IMG/VR virus record: IMGVR_UViG_3300042291_001547
Coordinates: 1 to 52,394 of that record
DNA: 52,394 nucleotides
DNA from: a virus
Strand: one strand, 5' to 3'
This document shows positions 5,293-13,615 of this stretch, one piece after another. Made by a program: the position numbers and the translations under genes. Every line of letters begins with the position of its first letter. Position 1 is the first letter of the stretch. Below the pieces are notes generated by a model that saw nothing but the letters and a program-made list of their open reading frames with translations, made no database searches and had not been told where the DNA came from.

Positions 5293-6749
5293 ATGCCGTT
5301 CTGCAGGACATAGACATCACGCTGCTCAGTATCGATGAGCGCCGTGAGGTCTATGACCTGTTGAAGGAAAAGGATCTGCGCGAGAGGCGCAATCGCCTGG
5401 CCAGTTACAAGCCCTACGGCAAACAGCTGGAGTTCCACAACGCCGGGGCGGCGTACCGAGAGCGGCTGTTCATGGCCGCGAACCAGTCGGGCAAGACGTA
5501 CAGCGGCGCCTTCGAGGTTGCCATGCACGCAACCGGTCGTTACCCGGACTGGTGGGCAGGTCTTCGATTTCCCCGGGCTACTCGCTGGATCGTTGGATCC
5601 GAATCTGCAGAACTCACACGTAAAGGCCAGCAGCGCCTGCTGCTCGGACCACCAGAGCTGCGCGAAGAGTGGGGAACCGGGGCAATACCGTACGCGTGCC
5701 TGGTAGACACTAGCACCCGGCAAGGCGTCGCTGACGCAGTGGCCAGCTGTGTCGTCAAGCATGTGTCTGGTGAGAACTCAGTGATCCAGTTCAACAGCTA
5801 CGATCAGGGGCGCAGCAAGTGGCAGGCCGATACAGTTGACGGCGTGTGGATGGACGAAGAGCCACCGCAAACCATCTACTCCGAAGCACTGACGCGCACC
5901 AACGCCACCGGCGGGGTCGCGTTTGTAACGTTCACTCCGCTCATGGGTATGTCGGACGTCGTGCGTCGGTTCCTGCTCGACAAGCCGGACGGCACGACAG
6001 TTACCAACATGACCGTGCACGACGTCGAGCACTACAGCGTCGAAGAGCGTGAGCGGATCATCGCCAGCTACCCGGAGCATGAGCGCGACGCACGTACCAA
6101 GGGCATACCATCGATGGGTTCTGGCCGGGTGTTCCCCCTGGCGGAAGAGGCCGTCGCGATATCAGCTTTTTCCATACCTGATCACTGGCCGCGTATCGTC
6201 GGTATCGACTTCGGTATCGACCACCCAACGGCAGCAGTGTGGATGGCCTGGGATCGTGACGCTGACATCCTGTACGTCACCGACTGTTACCGGGTCAAGG
6301 ACACCGGCATTGTCACTCATGCTGCGTCGATACGCTCTCGAGGCGACTGGGTACCGGTAGCCTGGCCGCATGACGGCTTGCAGCGTGACAAAGGATCAGG
6401 CCAACAGCTGGCCGCACAGTACAAGACGCAAGGCCTGGCCATGCTGAAAGACCGTGCCACTTTCGAGGATGGCAGCAATGGCCTGGAAGCGGGCGTTGCG
6501 CAGATGCTGGAGAGAATGCAGACCCGGCGCCTGCGCGTGTTCAGTCACCTGAGCGAGTGGTTCGAGGAGTTCCGCCTGTACCACCGCAAGGACGGTTTGA
6601 TTGTCGCTAAGATCGACGACCTGCTTGCCGCAACCCGCTATGCTATGATGATGCGCAGGCACGCTAAAACCCAATCAGAAGCATCGTCCCGAGGGTTCTC
6701 CGCTCCGGTAATACCCTTCGACGTTTTCGACCCAGTGACAGGATATTGA
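5289..6749 (+). CDS. terL: Terminase large subunit (ATPase/nuclease)
   Basis: 486-aa packaging motor. The N-terminal ATPase has Walker A A63-A-N-Q-S-G-K-T70 and Walker B 'GVWMDEE' with D189/E190. The C-terminal RNase H-like nuclease has the 'VGIDFG' strand with D307, 'WPHDG' with D362, and 'KIDDLLAATRYA' with D443/D444, the three expected acidic positions. GTG 5289 overlaps the upstream stop. No frameshift or intron. Headful packaging is compatible with the near-repeated contig ends, but the packaging mode cannot be read from the gene. Confidence 0.93.
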   Translation: MNAVLQDIDITLLSIDERREVYDLLKEKDLRERRNRLASYKPYGKQLEFHNAGAAYRERLFMAANQSGKTYSGAFEVAMHATGRYPDWWAGLRFPRATRWIVGSESAELTRKGQQRLLLGPPELREEWGTGAIPYACLVDTSTRQGVADAVASCVVKHVSGENSVIQFNSYDQGRSKWQADTVDGVWMDEEPPQTIYSEALTRTNATGGVAFVTFTPLMGMSDVVRRFLLDKPDGTTVTNMTVHDVEHYSVEERERIIASYPEHERDARTKGIPSMGSGRVFPLAEEAVAISAFSIPDHWPRIVGIDFGIDHPTAAVWMAWDRDADILYVTDCYRVKDTGIVTHAASIRSRGDWVPVAWPHDGLQRDKGSGQQLAAQYKTQGLAMLKDRATFEDGSNGLEAGVAQMLERMQTRRLRVFSHLSEWFEEFRLYHRKDGLIVAKIDDLLAATRYAMMMRRHAKTQSEASSRGFSAPVIPFDVFDPVTGY

Positions 6750-6753
6750 TGAC

Positions 6754-8961
6754 ATGCAGACACCCGAAGAGATGGAGCAGGACGGCACAGACGAGCGCAT
6801 CAACCGCTTGCAGTCCTTTGGTCAAGCCCTCGGTCGGCAGAGAGATAACTGGATACGCGCCCGGTACGCACTGGGCGTCGACAAGCGCTGGGTCGAAGAC
6901 GAAGACCAGTACAACAGCAAAGACAACGTAAACCGCGCAGCGTCACAGATGATGACCAGCGTGGAGCAGGGCTACCCGGTCACCACCAATCACGCCAAAG
7001 CGCATCGCTCTACCGTGTATATCGGGTTGACCCGGCAGAAGACCAATGCCGCTGAGGCGCGCATAGCAGACATATTGATCCCCACTGATGACCGTAACTG
7101 GGGCATCAAGCCCACACCAGATCCGACAATCAGTGAGCTGATCCGCGACAAGCAGATAGCGGTAGACCCATCAACCGGGCAGCCGGTCACTGACCAGGAA
7201 GGCAACCCGGTGCCAATGAAGATGGTCGCCCGGGCAATCCTGCGTGACGCGTCAGACAAAGCAAAGGCCATGCAGCTGGAGATCGAAGACCAGCTGGTCG
7301 AGTGCGACTACCTCGGTGAGCTACGCAAAGTTATCCATGACTCAGCCAAGCTGGGCACCGGCGTGATCAAAGGGCCGGTTGTGATGAACCGCATTCGCAA
7401 GGCCTGGAAAGAGATCGTTGACCCGGCTACCGGGGAAAGCGTCCAGGCGATGGTCATCGTTGAGGAAGAGGGTCCAGCCAGCGTGCAGATAGACCCGCGC
7501 AACGTGTTCCCTGATCCGGGCTGTGGCACCAACGTGCAGAACGGCAGGGGCATATACGAGCGCGAAGAGATGACGTCGCGCCGGGTAAAGGAGCTGGCCA
7601 AGCAGCCAGGCTACATGCCCGAACAGTTGCGCAAGGTGCTGGAGGAAGGCCCTAAGCGCAGCCACGCGATGCAAGAGATCCGCGACGAAGAGCAGCGCGA
7701 CATTGCCGAAGACCTGTTTGAGCGCTGGGAGTACACCGGCGACGTAGACCACGACGACCTGGCCGCAGCGGGTATTCAGCTGCCCGAGAAGGACGTGCTC
7801 CGGACAATCAGCGCCACAGTGGTGATGATCAACAACACCGTCGTTAAGGCGTTCCTGAATCCGCTCGAAGACGGCTCACTGCCCTACGACTTCTTTGTGT
7901 GGGAAAAGTCTGGCAACAGTGTCTGGGGCTACGGCGTGCCGTACCTGATGCGTGCTCAGCAGAGAGTGCTCAACGCAGCCTGGCGGCAGATGATGGACAA
8001 CTCTGGCGTGACCAGTGGTCCTCAGATCGTCGTCAAGCCCAGCGTCATCCAGCCCGCTGACAAGCAGTGGCAGCTGTCCTCGCGCAAGATCTGGTACGCC
8101 ACAGACGACCTGGACGACGTGCGCAAAGCGTTTGCGTCGTTCGAGTTCAACAGCCACCAGGCTGAGCTGGCCAACATTATTGAGATGGCGATGGGGCTGG
8201 CGGACGCCGAGACTGGCGTGCCAACGCTGATGCAGGGCGAGAAAGGCACCGCTCCGGATACGGTCGGCGGCATGCAGATGCTGATGACCTCGGCCAACGT
8301 TGTACTTAAACGCCTGGTCAAGCAGTTCGACGACATGGTGACCAAACCGCACATCCGTCGGTACTACGACTGGAACATGCTGTACAACGAGGACAGCGCG
8401 ATCAAGGGCGACTTCTCAGTCGACGCCAGAGGCAGCTCAACGCTGGTCGTGCGCGACATCCAGAACCAGGCGTTCCTACAGCTGCTGGCTGCAGGGGCTA
8501 ACCCGGTGTACGGCAAGTACCTTGATCCTAAGAAACTGTTTGAGCGTGCGCTCCAGGCGCAGCACATTGACCCGGCAGAAGTGTTTAAGACTGACGAGCA
8601 GATCGAGGCGATTGAAGACGCTGAGCGTCAGGCGGCTGAGCAAGGGCAGAGCGAAGATCCACGTATTGCCGCGGCTAAGATCCGGGCGCAGACTGATGTC
8701 CAGCGCGTCCAGGCGCAGAACGAAGGCGACATGATGGAGCTGCAGACACGCCTGGATATTGCCCAGCAGCAGATAACTGCACGCCGGGAAGAGCGCGGGC
8801 AGATGATCGAGCTGGAGATGTTGAAATTGGCCAACGCGCAGAACATGTCGCTGGAACAGATCAAAGCCAAGCTTGGTGAGACCGCGATAAAAGAGCGTAG
8901 CAAACAAAGCTTGTTTGCTGCTGAGCGTAGACTGAAGATGCAGATGGGTAGCGGAATATGA
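6754..8961 (+). CDS. Portal (head-tail connector) protein
   Basis: 735 aa, in the podovirus size range for portals with a long C-terminal barrel. Starts four bases after the TerL stop at ATG 6754. The central region 'FVWEKSGNSVWGYGVPYLMRAQQRVLNAAWRQMMDN' and 'IEMAMGLADAETGVPTLMQGE' fit the P22/N4-type portal core; the C-terminal 150 residues are long amphipathic helices rich in Gln/Glu/Arg, as expected for a barrel projecting into the head. Stop overlaps the next gene (ATGA). Confidence 0.88.
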   Translation: MQTPEEMEQDGTDERINRLQSFGQALGRQRDNWIRARYALGVDKRWVEDEDQYNSKDNVNRAASQMMTSVEQGYPVTTNHAKAHRSTVYIGLTRQKTNAAEARIADILIPTDDRNWGIKPTPDPTISELIRDKQIAVDPSTGQPVTDQEGNPVPMKMVARAILRDASDKAKAMQLEIEDQLVECDYLGELRKVIHDSAKLGTGVIKGPVVMNRIRKAWKEIVDPATGESVQAMVIVEEEGPASVQIDPRNVFPDPGCGTNVQNGRGIYEREEMTSRRVKELAKQPGYMPEQLRKVLEEGPKRSHAMQEIRDEEQRDIAEDLFERWEYTGDVDHDDLAAAGIQLPEKDVLRTISATVVMINNTVVKAFLNPLEDGSLPYDFFVWEKSGNSVWGYGVPYLMRAQQRVLNAAWRQMMDNSGVTSGPQIVVKPSVIQPADKQWQLSSRKIWYATDDLDDVRKAFASFEFNSHQAELANIIEMAMGLADAETGVPTLMQGEKGTAPDTVGGMQMLMTSANVVLKRLVKQFDDMVTKPHIRRYYDWNMLYNEDSAIKGDFSVDARGSSTLVVRDIQNQAFLQLLAAGANPVYGKYLDPKKLFERALQAQHIDPAEVFKTDEQIEAIEDAERQAAEQGQSEDPRIAAAKIRAQTDVQRVQAQNEGDMMELQTRLDIAQQQITARREERGQMIELEMLKLANAQNMSLEQIKAKLGETAIKERSKQSLFAAERRLKMQMGSGI

Positions 8962-9209
8962 GCAAGGGCATTATCCGAAGCGAGATGAAATGCAACGCAC
9001 CTCGCTCGACGCCTGACCACCCTAAGAAAAGTCACGTCGTCAAAGCGTGTGCAGATGGAAAAGAGAAGGTTATCCGGTTCGGCCAGAAGGGCGTCAAAGG
9101 CTCCCCGGATGGCTCGGCCAGGAACAAGGCGTTCAAGGCGCGACACGCCAAGAACATTGCTAAGGGCAAGATGAGCGCAGCCTACTGGGCGGATAAGGTG
9201 AAGTGGTGA
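8958..9209 (+). CDS. Small basic conserved phage protein
   Basis: 83 aa, Lys/Arg-rich, with 'HPKKSHVVKACADGKEKVIRFGQKGVKG' and 'FKARHAKNIAKGKMSAAYWADKVKW', a conserved pattern in several marine and podovirus genomes next to portal genes (possibly DUF6321; number from memory). Probably nucleic-acid- or head-associated; function unknown. Overlaps portal (ATGA) and the next gene (GTGA). Confidence 0.75.
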   Translation: MSKGIIRSEMKCNAPRSTPDHPKKSHVVKACADGKEKVIRFGQKGVKGSPDGSARNKAFKARHAKNIAKGKMSAAYWADKVKW

Positions 9210-9388
9210 GCAAAGGTCTGTACGCGAACATCCACGCCAAACGTGATCGAATTAAACAGGGCAGCGGCGAGAGAATGCGCACACCTGGCGACGAAGGTGC
9301 ACCAACCGCCAGCGCGTTTAAAGAGGCTGCCAAGACAACCAAACAGGCTAAGCGCACAGGCTTGCTTAGCAAAGCGATGAGGAGCTAG
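9206..9388 (+). CDS. Small basic 'KGLYANIHAKR' protein
   Basis: 60-aa Lys/Arg-rich protein. The N-terminal 'SKGLYANIHAKRDRI' is a recurring motif in small virion-associated proteins of large and podo-like phages. GTG 9206 overlaps the upstream TGA; an adjacent GTG at 9203 is an alternative. The remainder is Ala/Lys-rich and probably disordered. Function unknown. Confidence 0.7.
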   Translation: MSKGLYANIHAKRDRIKQGSGERMRTPGDEGAPTASAFKEAAKTTKQAKRTGLLSKAMRS

Positions 9389-9390
9389 TG

Positions 9391-9753
9391 ATGGCGACAG
9401 TACAGTTTTCAAGCACCAGAGATGGCGCGATTGTGGTGACGTGGGCAGCGATGGGCGGCACAGACGACGGCTCGCCGTTCCGTTTACCGAGCATGACAGA
9501 CCTGACGTTTCAAGTGTCCGGCACTTTCGGCGGCGCAACTTGCACACTGCAAGGGTCTAACGACGGCACCACCTGGTCCACACTAACGCAAAGAGGCGGC
9601 TCTGGCGGCACGGCTATGGCGTATACGTCGGCGACAATGCACGCGTGTAACGAGAACCCTATGTTTGTGCGCCCTAACATTACCGGCGGCACGGGCAGCA
9701 GTATCAAGGTCGTTCTGGCGGCGTTCCCGCAATACGCTAAGACGGGGTACTGA
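9391..9753 (+). CDS. Putative head decoration/structural beta protein
   Basis: 120 aa, Gly/Thr/Ser-rich beta protein with 'GATCTLQGSNDGTTWSTLT', a pattern seen in discoidin-like or Ig-like phage structural domains. Start ATG 9391 with GAGGAG eight bases upstream (GTG 9388 overlaps the previous stop). Located between portal accessories and scaffold, so a capsid decoration or stabilising role is likely but inferred. Confidence 0.65.
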   Translation: MATVQFSSTRDGAIVVTWAAMGGTDDGSPFRLPSMTDLTFQVSGTFGGATCTLQGSNDGTTWSTLTQRGGSGGTAMAYTSATMHACNENPMFVRPNITGGTGSSIKVVLAAFPQYAKTGY

Positions 9754-9755
9754 GT

Positions 9756-10121
9756 ATGAAACAAACGGGAATGATGGTCGCCATGATCTTTGTAGGACGA
9801 GATCTTGCGCACCGGCAGCACCTGCGCACCGGGTCTTACGCGGAGCACGTGGCGCTTGGCGCATTTTATGAGGGGGTGATCCCGCTGGTCGACGGTTTTG
9901 TCGAGGCGTACCAAGGGCGGTTCAATGAGCTGCTGGATATACCCCTGGTCGACAACGAATTTGAAGGCGAGATCAGCGACATCCTGGAACAGCAGATGGC
10001 GTGGATCGAAGACAACCGGGAGAAGATATGCCCCAGGAAGGAATCAGCGCTGAACAACGAGCTTGACACAATAGTGACTCTGTACCAGACCACTCTGTAT
10101 AAGCTGAGGTTCTTAGCTTGA
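9756..10121 (+). CDS. Dps/ferritin-like four-helix protein of unknown role
   Basis: 121 aa, all-helical, with 'RDLAHRQHLRTGSYAEHVALGAFYEGVIPLVDGFVEAYQGRF', which matches a widespread phage family with ferritin/Dps-like character (His-x-x-His, E...). Similar genes sit among head genes in T7- and N4-like phages. No signal or membrane segment. The four-helix reading is from pattern recognition, not alignment. Confidence 0.6.
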   Translation: MKQTGMMVAMIFVGRDLAHRQHLRTGSYAEHVALGAFYEGVIPLVDGFVEAYQGRFNELLDIPLVDNEFEGEISDILEQQMAWIEDNREKICPRKESALNNELDTIVTLYQTTLYKLRFLA

Positions 10122-10181
10122 CCTTCTCAAAGCATGTCTTTACCATTGATTTCAACTATCAAAACATAGAAAACGATAGAA

Positions 10182-10388
10182 ATGATTAATCTACCGCCAG
10201 CTGAGTGGGCTAAGGTCGAGGCCTGGGCTAACAAAGAACTAGACAGCGTGCGCGTGAAGAACGATTCAATCGGTCTATCGCCGGAGGAGACGGCCGCATA
10301 TCGCGGAGAGATACGTCTTCTTAAGAGAATAATCGACTTGCCCAACCGGGTGACTCGAGAAGTGGAGGCACCGCCGACGTCATTCTGA
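10182..10388 (+). CDS. Small hypothetical protein
   Basis: 68 aa: 'LPPAEWAKVEAWANKELDSVR' then 'LSPEETAAYRGEIRLLKRIIDLP', two predicted helices, a common small phage protein upstream of scaffold/capsid genes, function unknown. ATG 10182 has no evident Shine-Dalgarno; the upstream 60 nt are A+T-rich and include a CGATAGAAA copy that overlaps the start codon. Confidence 0.65.
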   Translation: MINLPPAEWAKVEAWANKELDSVRVKNDSIGLSPEETAAYRGEIRLLKRIIDLPNRVTREVEAPPTSF

Positions 10389-10450
10389 CATCGCCGGGCC
10401 AGTTAGAGGTGGTTTAAAGCCACCCAATGACGAGATGACGGAGATACAAA

Positions 10451-11305
10451 GTGGCAAATGATGAGCAGTTGAGCGCGCAAGACGCGCAAAAGGCGTGGGA
10501 CGAGGAAGCTAACCGAACGGACCCAGTAGAGCTGGCTCCAGACGCGCAACCGGAACCTGAACCTGATCTTGAACCAGAAGATCCTTTTGCTGGGTTGCCC
10601 CCGGCACTGATGGAGAAACTTAACAAGATCGACGATCTTCAGAGAGCCAACGAGGATCTCAAGAATCACGTTAAAGCAGCTGAGGGTCGAGTGGCCGCAT
10701 GGCAGCGCGAACGGGATCAACAACGTCAGCAAGCTGAGATTGTTGCCCCAACGAAAGCTGAAGTGAGCACGGCCAGTGCAAACCCGGAGAAGTGGAATCA
10801 ACTTAAAGATGATTTCCCTGAGTGGGCTGAAGCAATGGAGGAGTACGTCTCTTCTCGCGTAGGACAGACTGGGCAGAACGTTTCGTCCGATCAAATAAAC
10901 ACTTTGATCGAGCAACGTACTGAGCAGATCCGTAACGAAACGAGAGAAGCCGTTGAGTACGCCAAACTAGAGACCAAGCACGAAGACTGGAAGGAAACCG
11001 TTAACAGCCCAGAGTTCTTGAGCTGGATGAACGAACAGCCGGTCAGCGTGTACAACCTGATTGACAGCCCCAAGGCTGCCGACGCGGTTAAGATTCTTGA
11101 TCTCTACAAAGGCGCGAAGAAGACTCCGGTATTGTCTACAGTTGACCAGATTAAAAATCAACGTAAGGCCACGCTTTCCAATGCGCTATCGACCAAGCCC
11201 GGGGTGTCACGCCAGTCTAAGACCATTGACTCAATGACCCCAGAAGAACTTTGGAACTACGAAGCCAGGCAGCTTAAGAAACGTCAAGAGCAGCAGGGTT
11301 TTTAA
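10451..11305 (+). CDS. Putative scaffolding protein
   Basis: 284 aa, directly upstream of the major capsid gene. Acidic, Pro/Glu-rich N-terminus ('PEPEPDLEPEDPFAGLPPALMEKL'), then a long coiled coil ('DDLQRANEDLKNHVKAAEGRVAAWQRERDQQRQQ') and a basic C-terminal end ('EARQLKKRQEQQGF'), the usual architecture of phage scaffolds whose C-terminus contacts capsid. GTG start at 10451 with GGAG upstream. Family by architecture and position. Confidence 0.75.
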   Translation: MANDEQLSAQDAQKAWDEEANRTDPVELAPDAQPEPEPDLEPEDPFAGLPPALMEKLNKIDDLQRANEDLKNHVKAAEGRVAAWQRERDQQRQQAEIVAPTKAEVSTASANPEKWNQLKDDFPEWAEAMEEYVSSRVGQTGQNVSSDQINTLIEQRTEQIRNETREAVEYAKLETKHEDWKETVNSPEFLSWMNEQPVSVYNLIDSPKAADAVKILDLYKGAKKTPVLSTVDQIKNQRKATLSNALSTKPGVSRQSKTIDSMTPEELWNYEARQLKKRQEQQGF

Positions 11306-11330
11306 CAATCAATCATAGGAGTCTTGCCAA

Positions 11331-12389
11331 ATGGCAATCCAAAATTACGGTACAGTCGCGTCGCGTAACCTTATTCGCGCCGCTCAAGGTATGCTCGAAC
11401 ACGCTCAACCCATCACAGTGCTTGGTGACTTCGGTACCCAGCGCGAGATGCCAATGAACAGCACTGACACGCTGGTCTTCCGTCGTACGCTGCCGTTCGG
11501 CGCGTCTGCTGTTGGTACCACAATTGAAGGCACTCAGCGTTACGCTGGCACGCCGAACATTGACGCTACTAACTTCGTCCTGTCTGAAGGCGTAACGCCA
11601 AACAGCAACACTATCAGTTTCCAGGACGTAACCGTCCAGCTGCAACAGTACGGTATTCTGTTTAAGTACAGCTCCAAAGTTGAACAGCTGTACGAAGACG
11701 ACATCCCTGGCGAGATGGTTAAGCTGACCGGCGAGACCATGGCAGAAGTCATGGAGATGGTTCGTTACGGCGTACTGAAAGCCGGCTCCACGGTGATCTA
11801 CGCTAACGGCACTACCCGTGCTGGCATCAACACCGCTATCAGCCTGAACGCTATTCGTAAGGCTGCGCGTACTCTCGAGAGCAACCGTGCTCGCCGAGTG
11901 ACCAGCCGTCTGGCTCCTGGCGTTAACTTCGGCACCCGTGCCGTGCAGCCCGCGTTCATCGTGTTCTGCCACACTGACGCTGTTGCTGACGTGCGTAACC
12001 TGCCAGGCTTTACCCGCGTGGAAGAGTACGGCAGCTTCAAGCCTATCCACGACCGTGAGATCGGCGCTTGCGAAGACTTCCGTTTCATCAGCTCTCCGCT
12101 GCTGAAGTCTTTCCTGGCTGCTGGCTCTGGCACGCTCAACGGTATGCTGTCTATCGCCAACGCCAACGTTGACGTATATCCGTTCCTGGTGATCGGTGAA
12201 GATGCATGGGGACAAGTTGCACTCAAAGGCATGTCCGCGATCAAGCCTGTAGTTCTCAAGGCTTCTCAGACCAACCACGCTAACCCGCTTGGCCAGTTTG
12301 GCTACGTGGGCGCTTCGACTTGGTTTGCCAGCGTGCGTCTGAACGACGCGTTCATGGCGCGTATCGAAGCCGGCGTAACTGCCCTCTAA
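11331..12389 (+). CDS. Major capsid protein, N4 gp56 family
   Basis: 352 aa, HK97-fold family typified by N4 gp56. Recognisable segments are 'VLGDFGTQREMPMNSTDTLVFRRTLPF', 'QLQQYGILFKYSSKVEQLYEDDIP' and the C-terminal 'FGYVGASTWFASVRLNDAFMARIE'. AGGAG precedes ATG 11331. Codon choice is noticeably more uniform (AAC, CGT, CTG, GGC) than in neighbours, as expected for the most highly expressed gene. Scaffold lies immediately upstream and two small head proteins follow. Confidence 0.92.
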   Translation: MAIQNYGTVASRNLIRAAQGMLEHAQPITVLGDFGTQREMPMNSTDTLVFRRTLPFGASAVGTTIEGTQRYAGTPNIDATNFVLSEGVTPNSNTISFQDVTVQLQQYGILFKYSSKVEQLYEDDIPGEMVKLTGETMAEVMEMVRYGVLKAGSTVIYANGTTRAGINTAISLNAIRKAARTLESNRARRVTSRLAPGVNFGTRAVQPAFIVFCHTDAVADVRNLPGFTRVEEYGSFKPIHDREIGACEDFRFISSPLLKSFLAAGSGTLNGMLSIANANVDVYPFLVIGEDAWGQVALKGMSAIKPVVLKASQTNHANPLGQFGYVGASTWFASVRLNDAFMARIEAGVTAL

Positions 12390-12395
12390 CCCCTG

Positions 12396-12417
12396 GGGCG
12401 CTTTTAACTGAGCGCCC
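12396..12417 (+). terminator. Hairpin after the capsid gene
   Basis: GGGCGCT (12396-12402) and AGCGCCC (12411-12417), 7-bp perfect stem with an 8-nt loop, just after the capsid stop. No T run follows, so it is more likely an mRNA 3'-end stabiliser or weak pause than a full terminator. Confidence 0.5.
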
Positions 12418-12440
12418 TGCCTTAATTTGAGGATCGCAAC

Positions 12441-12635
12441 ATGGCAGAAAGTATTAAACAACGTATGCCGAAGATTCCGGATCTGCTCACCTCGCGTGAA
12501 CTGACTCCCTTGCTTCTGGCAATGCAAGCTGACATCGCCGCACTGTCTACATCGTTGAATCAGTTGCGTACTGACTACAACGCTGCGACGGTTCCTACCA
12601 CGGCGACGGCAGTCACCCCTAACATCACTGCATAA
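12441..12635 (+). CDS. Small head-region hypothetical protein
   Basis: 64 aa. N-terminal helix 'KQRMPKIPDLLTSRELTPLLLAMQADIAALSTSLNQLRTDY', then a Thr/Ala-rich tail. GAGGA precedes ATG 12441. The size and helix-plus-flexible-tail form suggest a capsid-associated minor protein or head-fibre anchor; not recognised. Confidence 0.65.
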   Translation: MAESIKQRMPKIPDLLTSRELTPLLLAMQADIAALSTSLNQLRTDYNAATVPTTATAVTPNITA

Positions 12636-12647
12636 GGAGACACTTTC

Positions 12648-13085
12648 ATGTCTTATAATATTGAACAGATTAACAGTGGCTACGTGTCGCTGATTTCCGG
12701 AGCGATTGCTGCCGGTACTAACGCAGGTACTTTTAAGACTACTGTTGCGGTGACGTACACCAACAACGGTATTTTTAAATCCAAAGCAATCACTGACAAC
12801 TTGGCGTTTTCCGCTGGCCACACGGCTCTCGGCAATAGCCAGGCTTGTTTGTTCGGTTTGTTCCTGGACACTAGCGGCAACGTGACTACCTCACAGGGTA
12901 TGATCGTAGCAGCTGGCGACCCTTGCCCGGTGCCAAACGCCCCGGCTTCTAACCTGACTCCGTTCGGTTTGATCAAGGTTAGCACCAGTTCCAGTCAGAC
13001 CTTTACCCCGGGCACTACAGTACTCGGCACTGGCAACACTGCGACGTTTACCAACATCGCATCAATGCCAGGCAGCGCGCAGTAA
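12648..13085 (+). CDS. Putative head decoration protein
   Basis: 145-aa Ala/Gly/Thr/Ser-rich beta protein without charged clusters, well expressed to judge from AAGGAG at eight bases and capsid-like codon use. 'AGTFKTTVAVTYTNNGIFKSKAI' and 'GNVTTSQGMIVAAGDPCPVPN' look like a beta-sandwich. Last gene before two strong terminators, so it is co-transcribed with capsid. Decoration function is inferred from place, composition and size. Confidence 0.6.
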   Translation: MSYNIEQINSGYVSLISGAIAAGTNAGTFKTTVAVTYTNNGIFKSKAITDNLAFSAGHTALGNSQACLFGLFLDTSGNVTTSQGMIVAAGDPCPVPNAPASNLTPFGLIKVSTSSSQTFTPGTTVLGTGNTATFTNIASMPGSAQ

Positions 13086-13098
13086 CAAACGCCGTCAG

Positions 13099-13136
13099 CT
13101 CTCCCCCTTTTTTCCCTTTTAGGGGGGAGAGTTTTT
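13099..13136 (+). terminator. Strong rho-independent terminator 1
   Basis: CTCTCCCCC (13099-13107) pairs perfectly with GGGGGAGAG (13123-13131), 15-nt T/C-rich loop, followed by TTTTT. Ends the capsid block. Confidence 0.9.
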
Positions 13137-13170
13137 GACGAGTCATTGGTAACGGTGACTCGTCCTTTTT
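13137..13170 (+). terminator. Strong rho-independent terminator 2
   Basis: GACGAGTCA (13137-13145) pairs perfectly with TGACTCGTC (13156-13164), 10-nt loop, followed by CTTTTT. It begins right after the T run of terminator 1, forming a tandem pair. Confidence 0.88.
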
Positions 13171-13204
13171 GATGGCAATTCCTATAACAACGGAGAATGC
13201 AACG

Positions 13205-13615
13205 ATGGCGAACAATAAGATTGATATAATTGATGACAGTGAGATCGTAGAGTCGGTCACCGGCAACCGCGATTTTAAACAATTGTTGAAAGACGAACAG
13301 TTTATGGAAGAGATGGTGGTCGTTATGATCCACCCAACGAGTGCCGAGAACGACGTGCCCTACGCGCACTTAAACGTAAACGGCATGAACCAAATTGTAC
13401 CTCGGGGTCAAAATGTAGCGATTCGACGAAAGTATGTTGAAGTTTTGGCGCGCATGAAAGAAACTCGATACAGTCAGGTAACGCCTAATCTTTCTGAACC
13501 AGACAAATCACACTTGATCCCAAGGCACGGCCTGGTGTTTCCTTTTGTGATCGTCGACGACAAGAATCCGAAAGGTCGGCCTTGGTTAGACCACATACTT
13601 GCTGAGCGTGATTAA
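13205..13615 (+). CDS. Hypothetical head/neck protein
   Basis: 136 aa from ATG 13205 (GGAGA upstream; the longer frame from 13169 starts inside terminator 2). N-terminal acidic 'KIDIIDDSEIVESV'; middle 'HPTSAENDVPYAHLNVNGMNQIVPRGQNVAIRRKYVEVL', a pattern found after capsid genes in N4-gp56-type podoviruses; function unknown. Stop overlaps the adaptor gene (TAATG). First gene after the tandem terminators. Confidence 0.7.
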   Translation: MANNKIDIIDDSEIVESVTGNRDFKQLLKDEQFMEEMVVVMIHPTSAENDVPYAHLNVNGMNQIVPRGQNVAIRRKYVEVLARMKETRYSQVTPNLSEPDKSHLIPRHGLVFPFVIVDDKNPKGRPWLDHILAERD

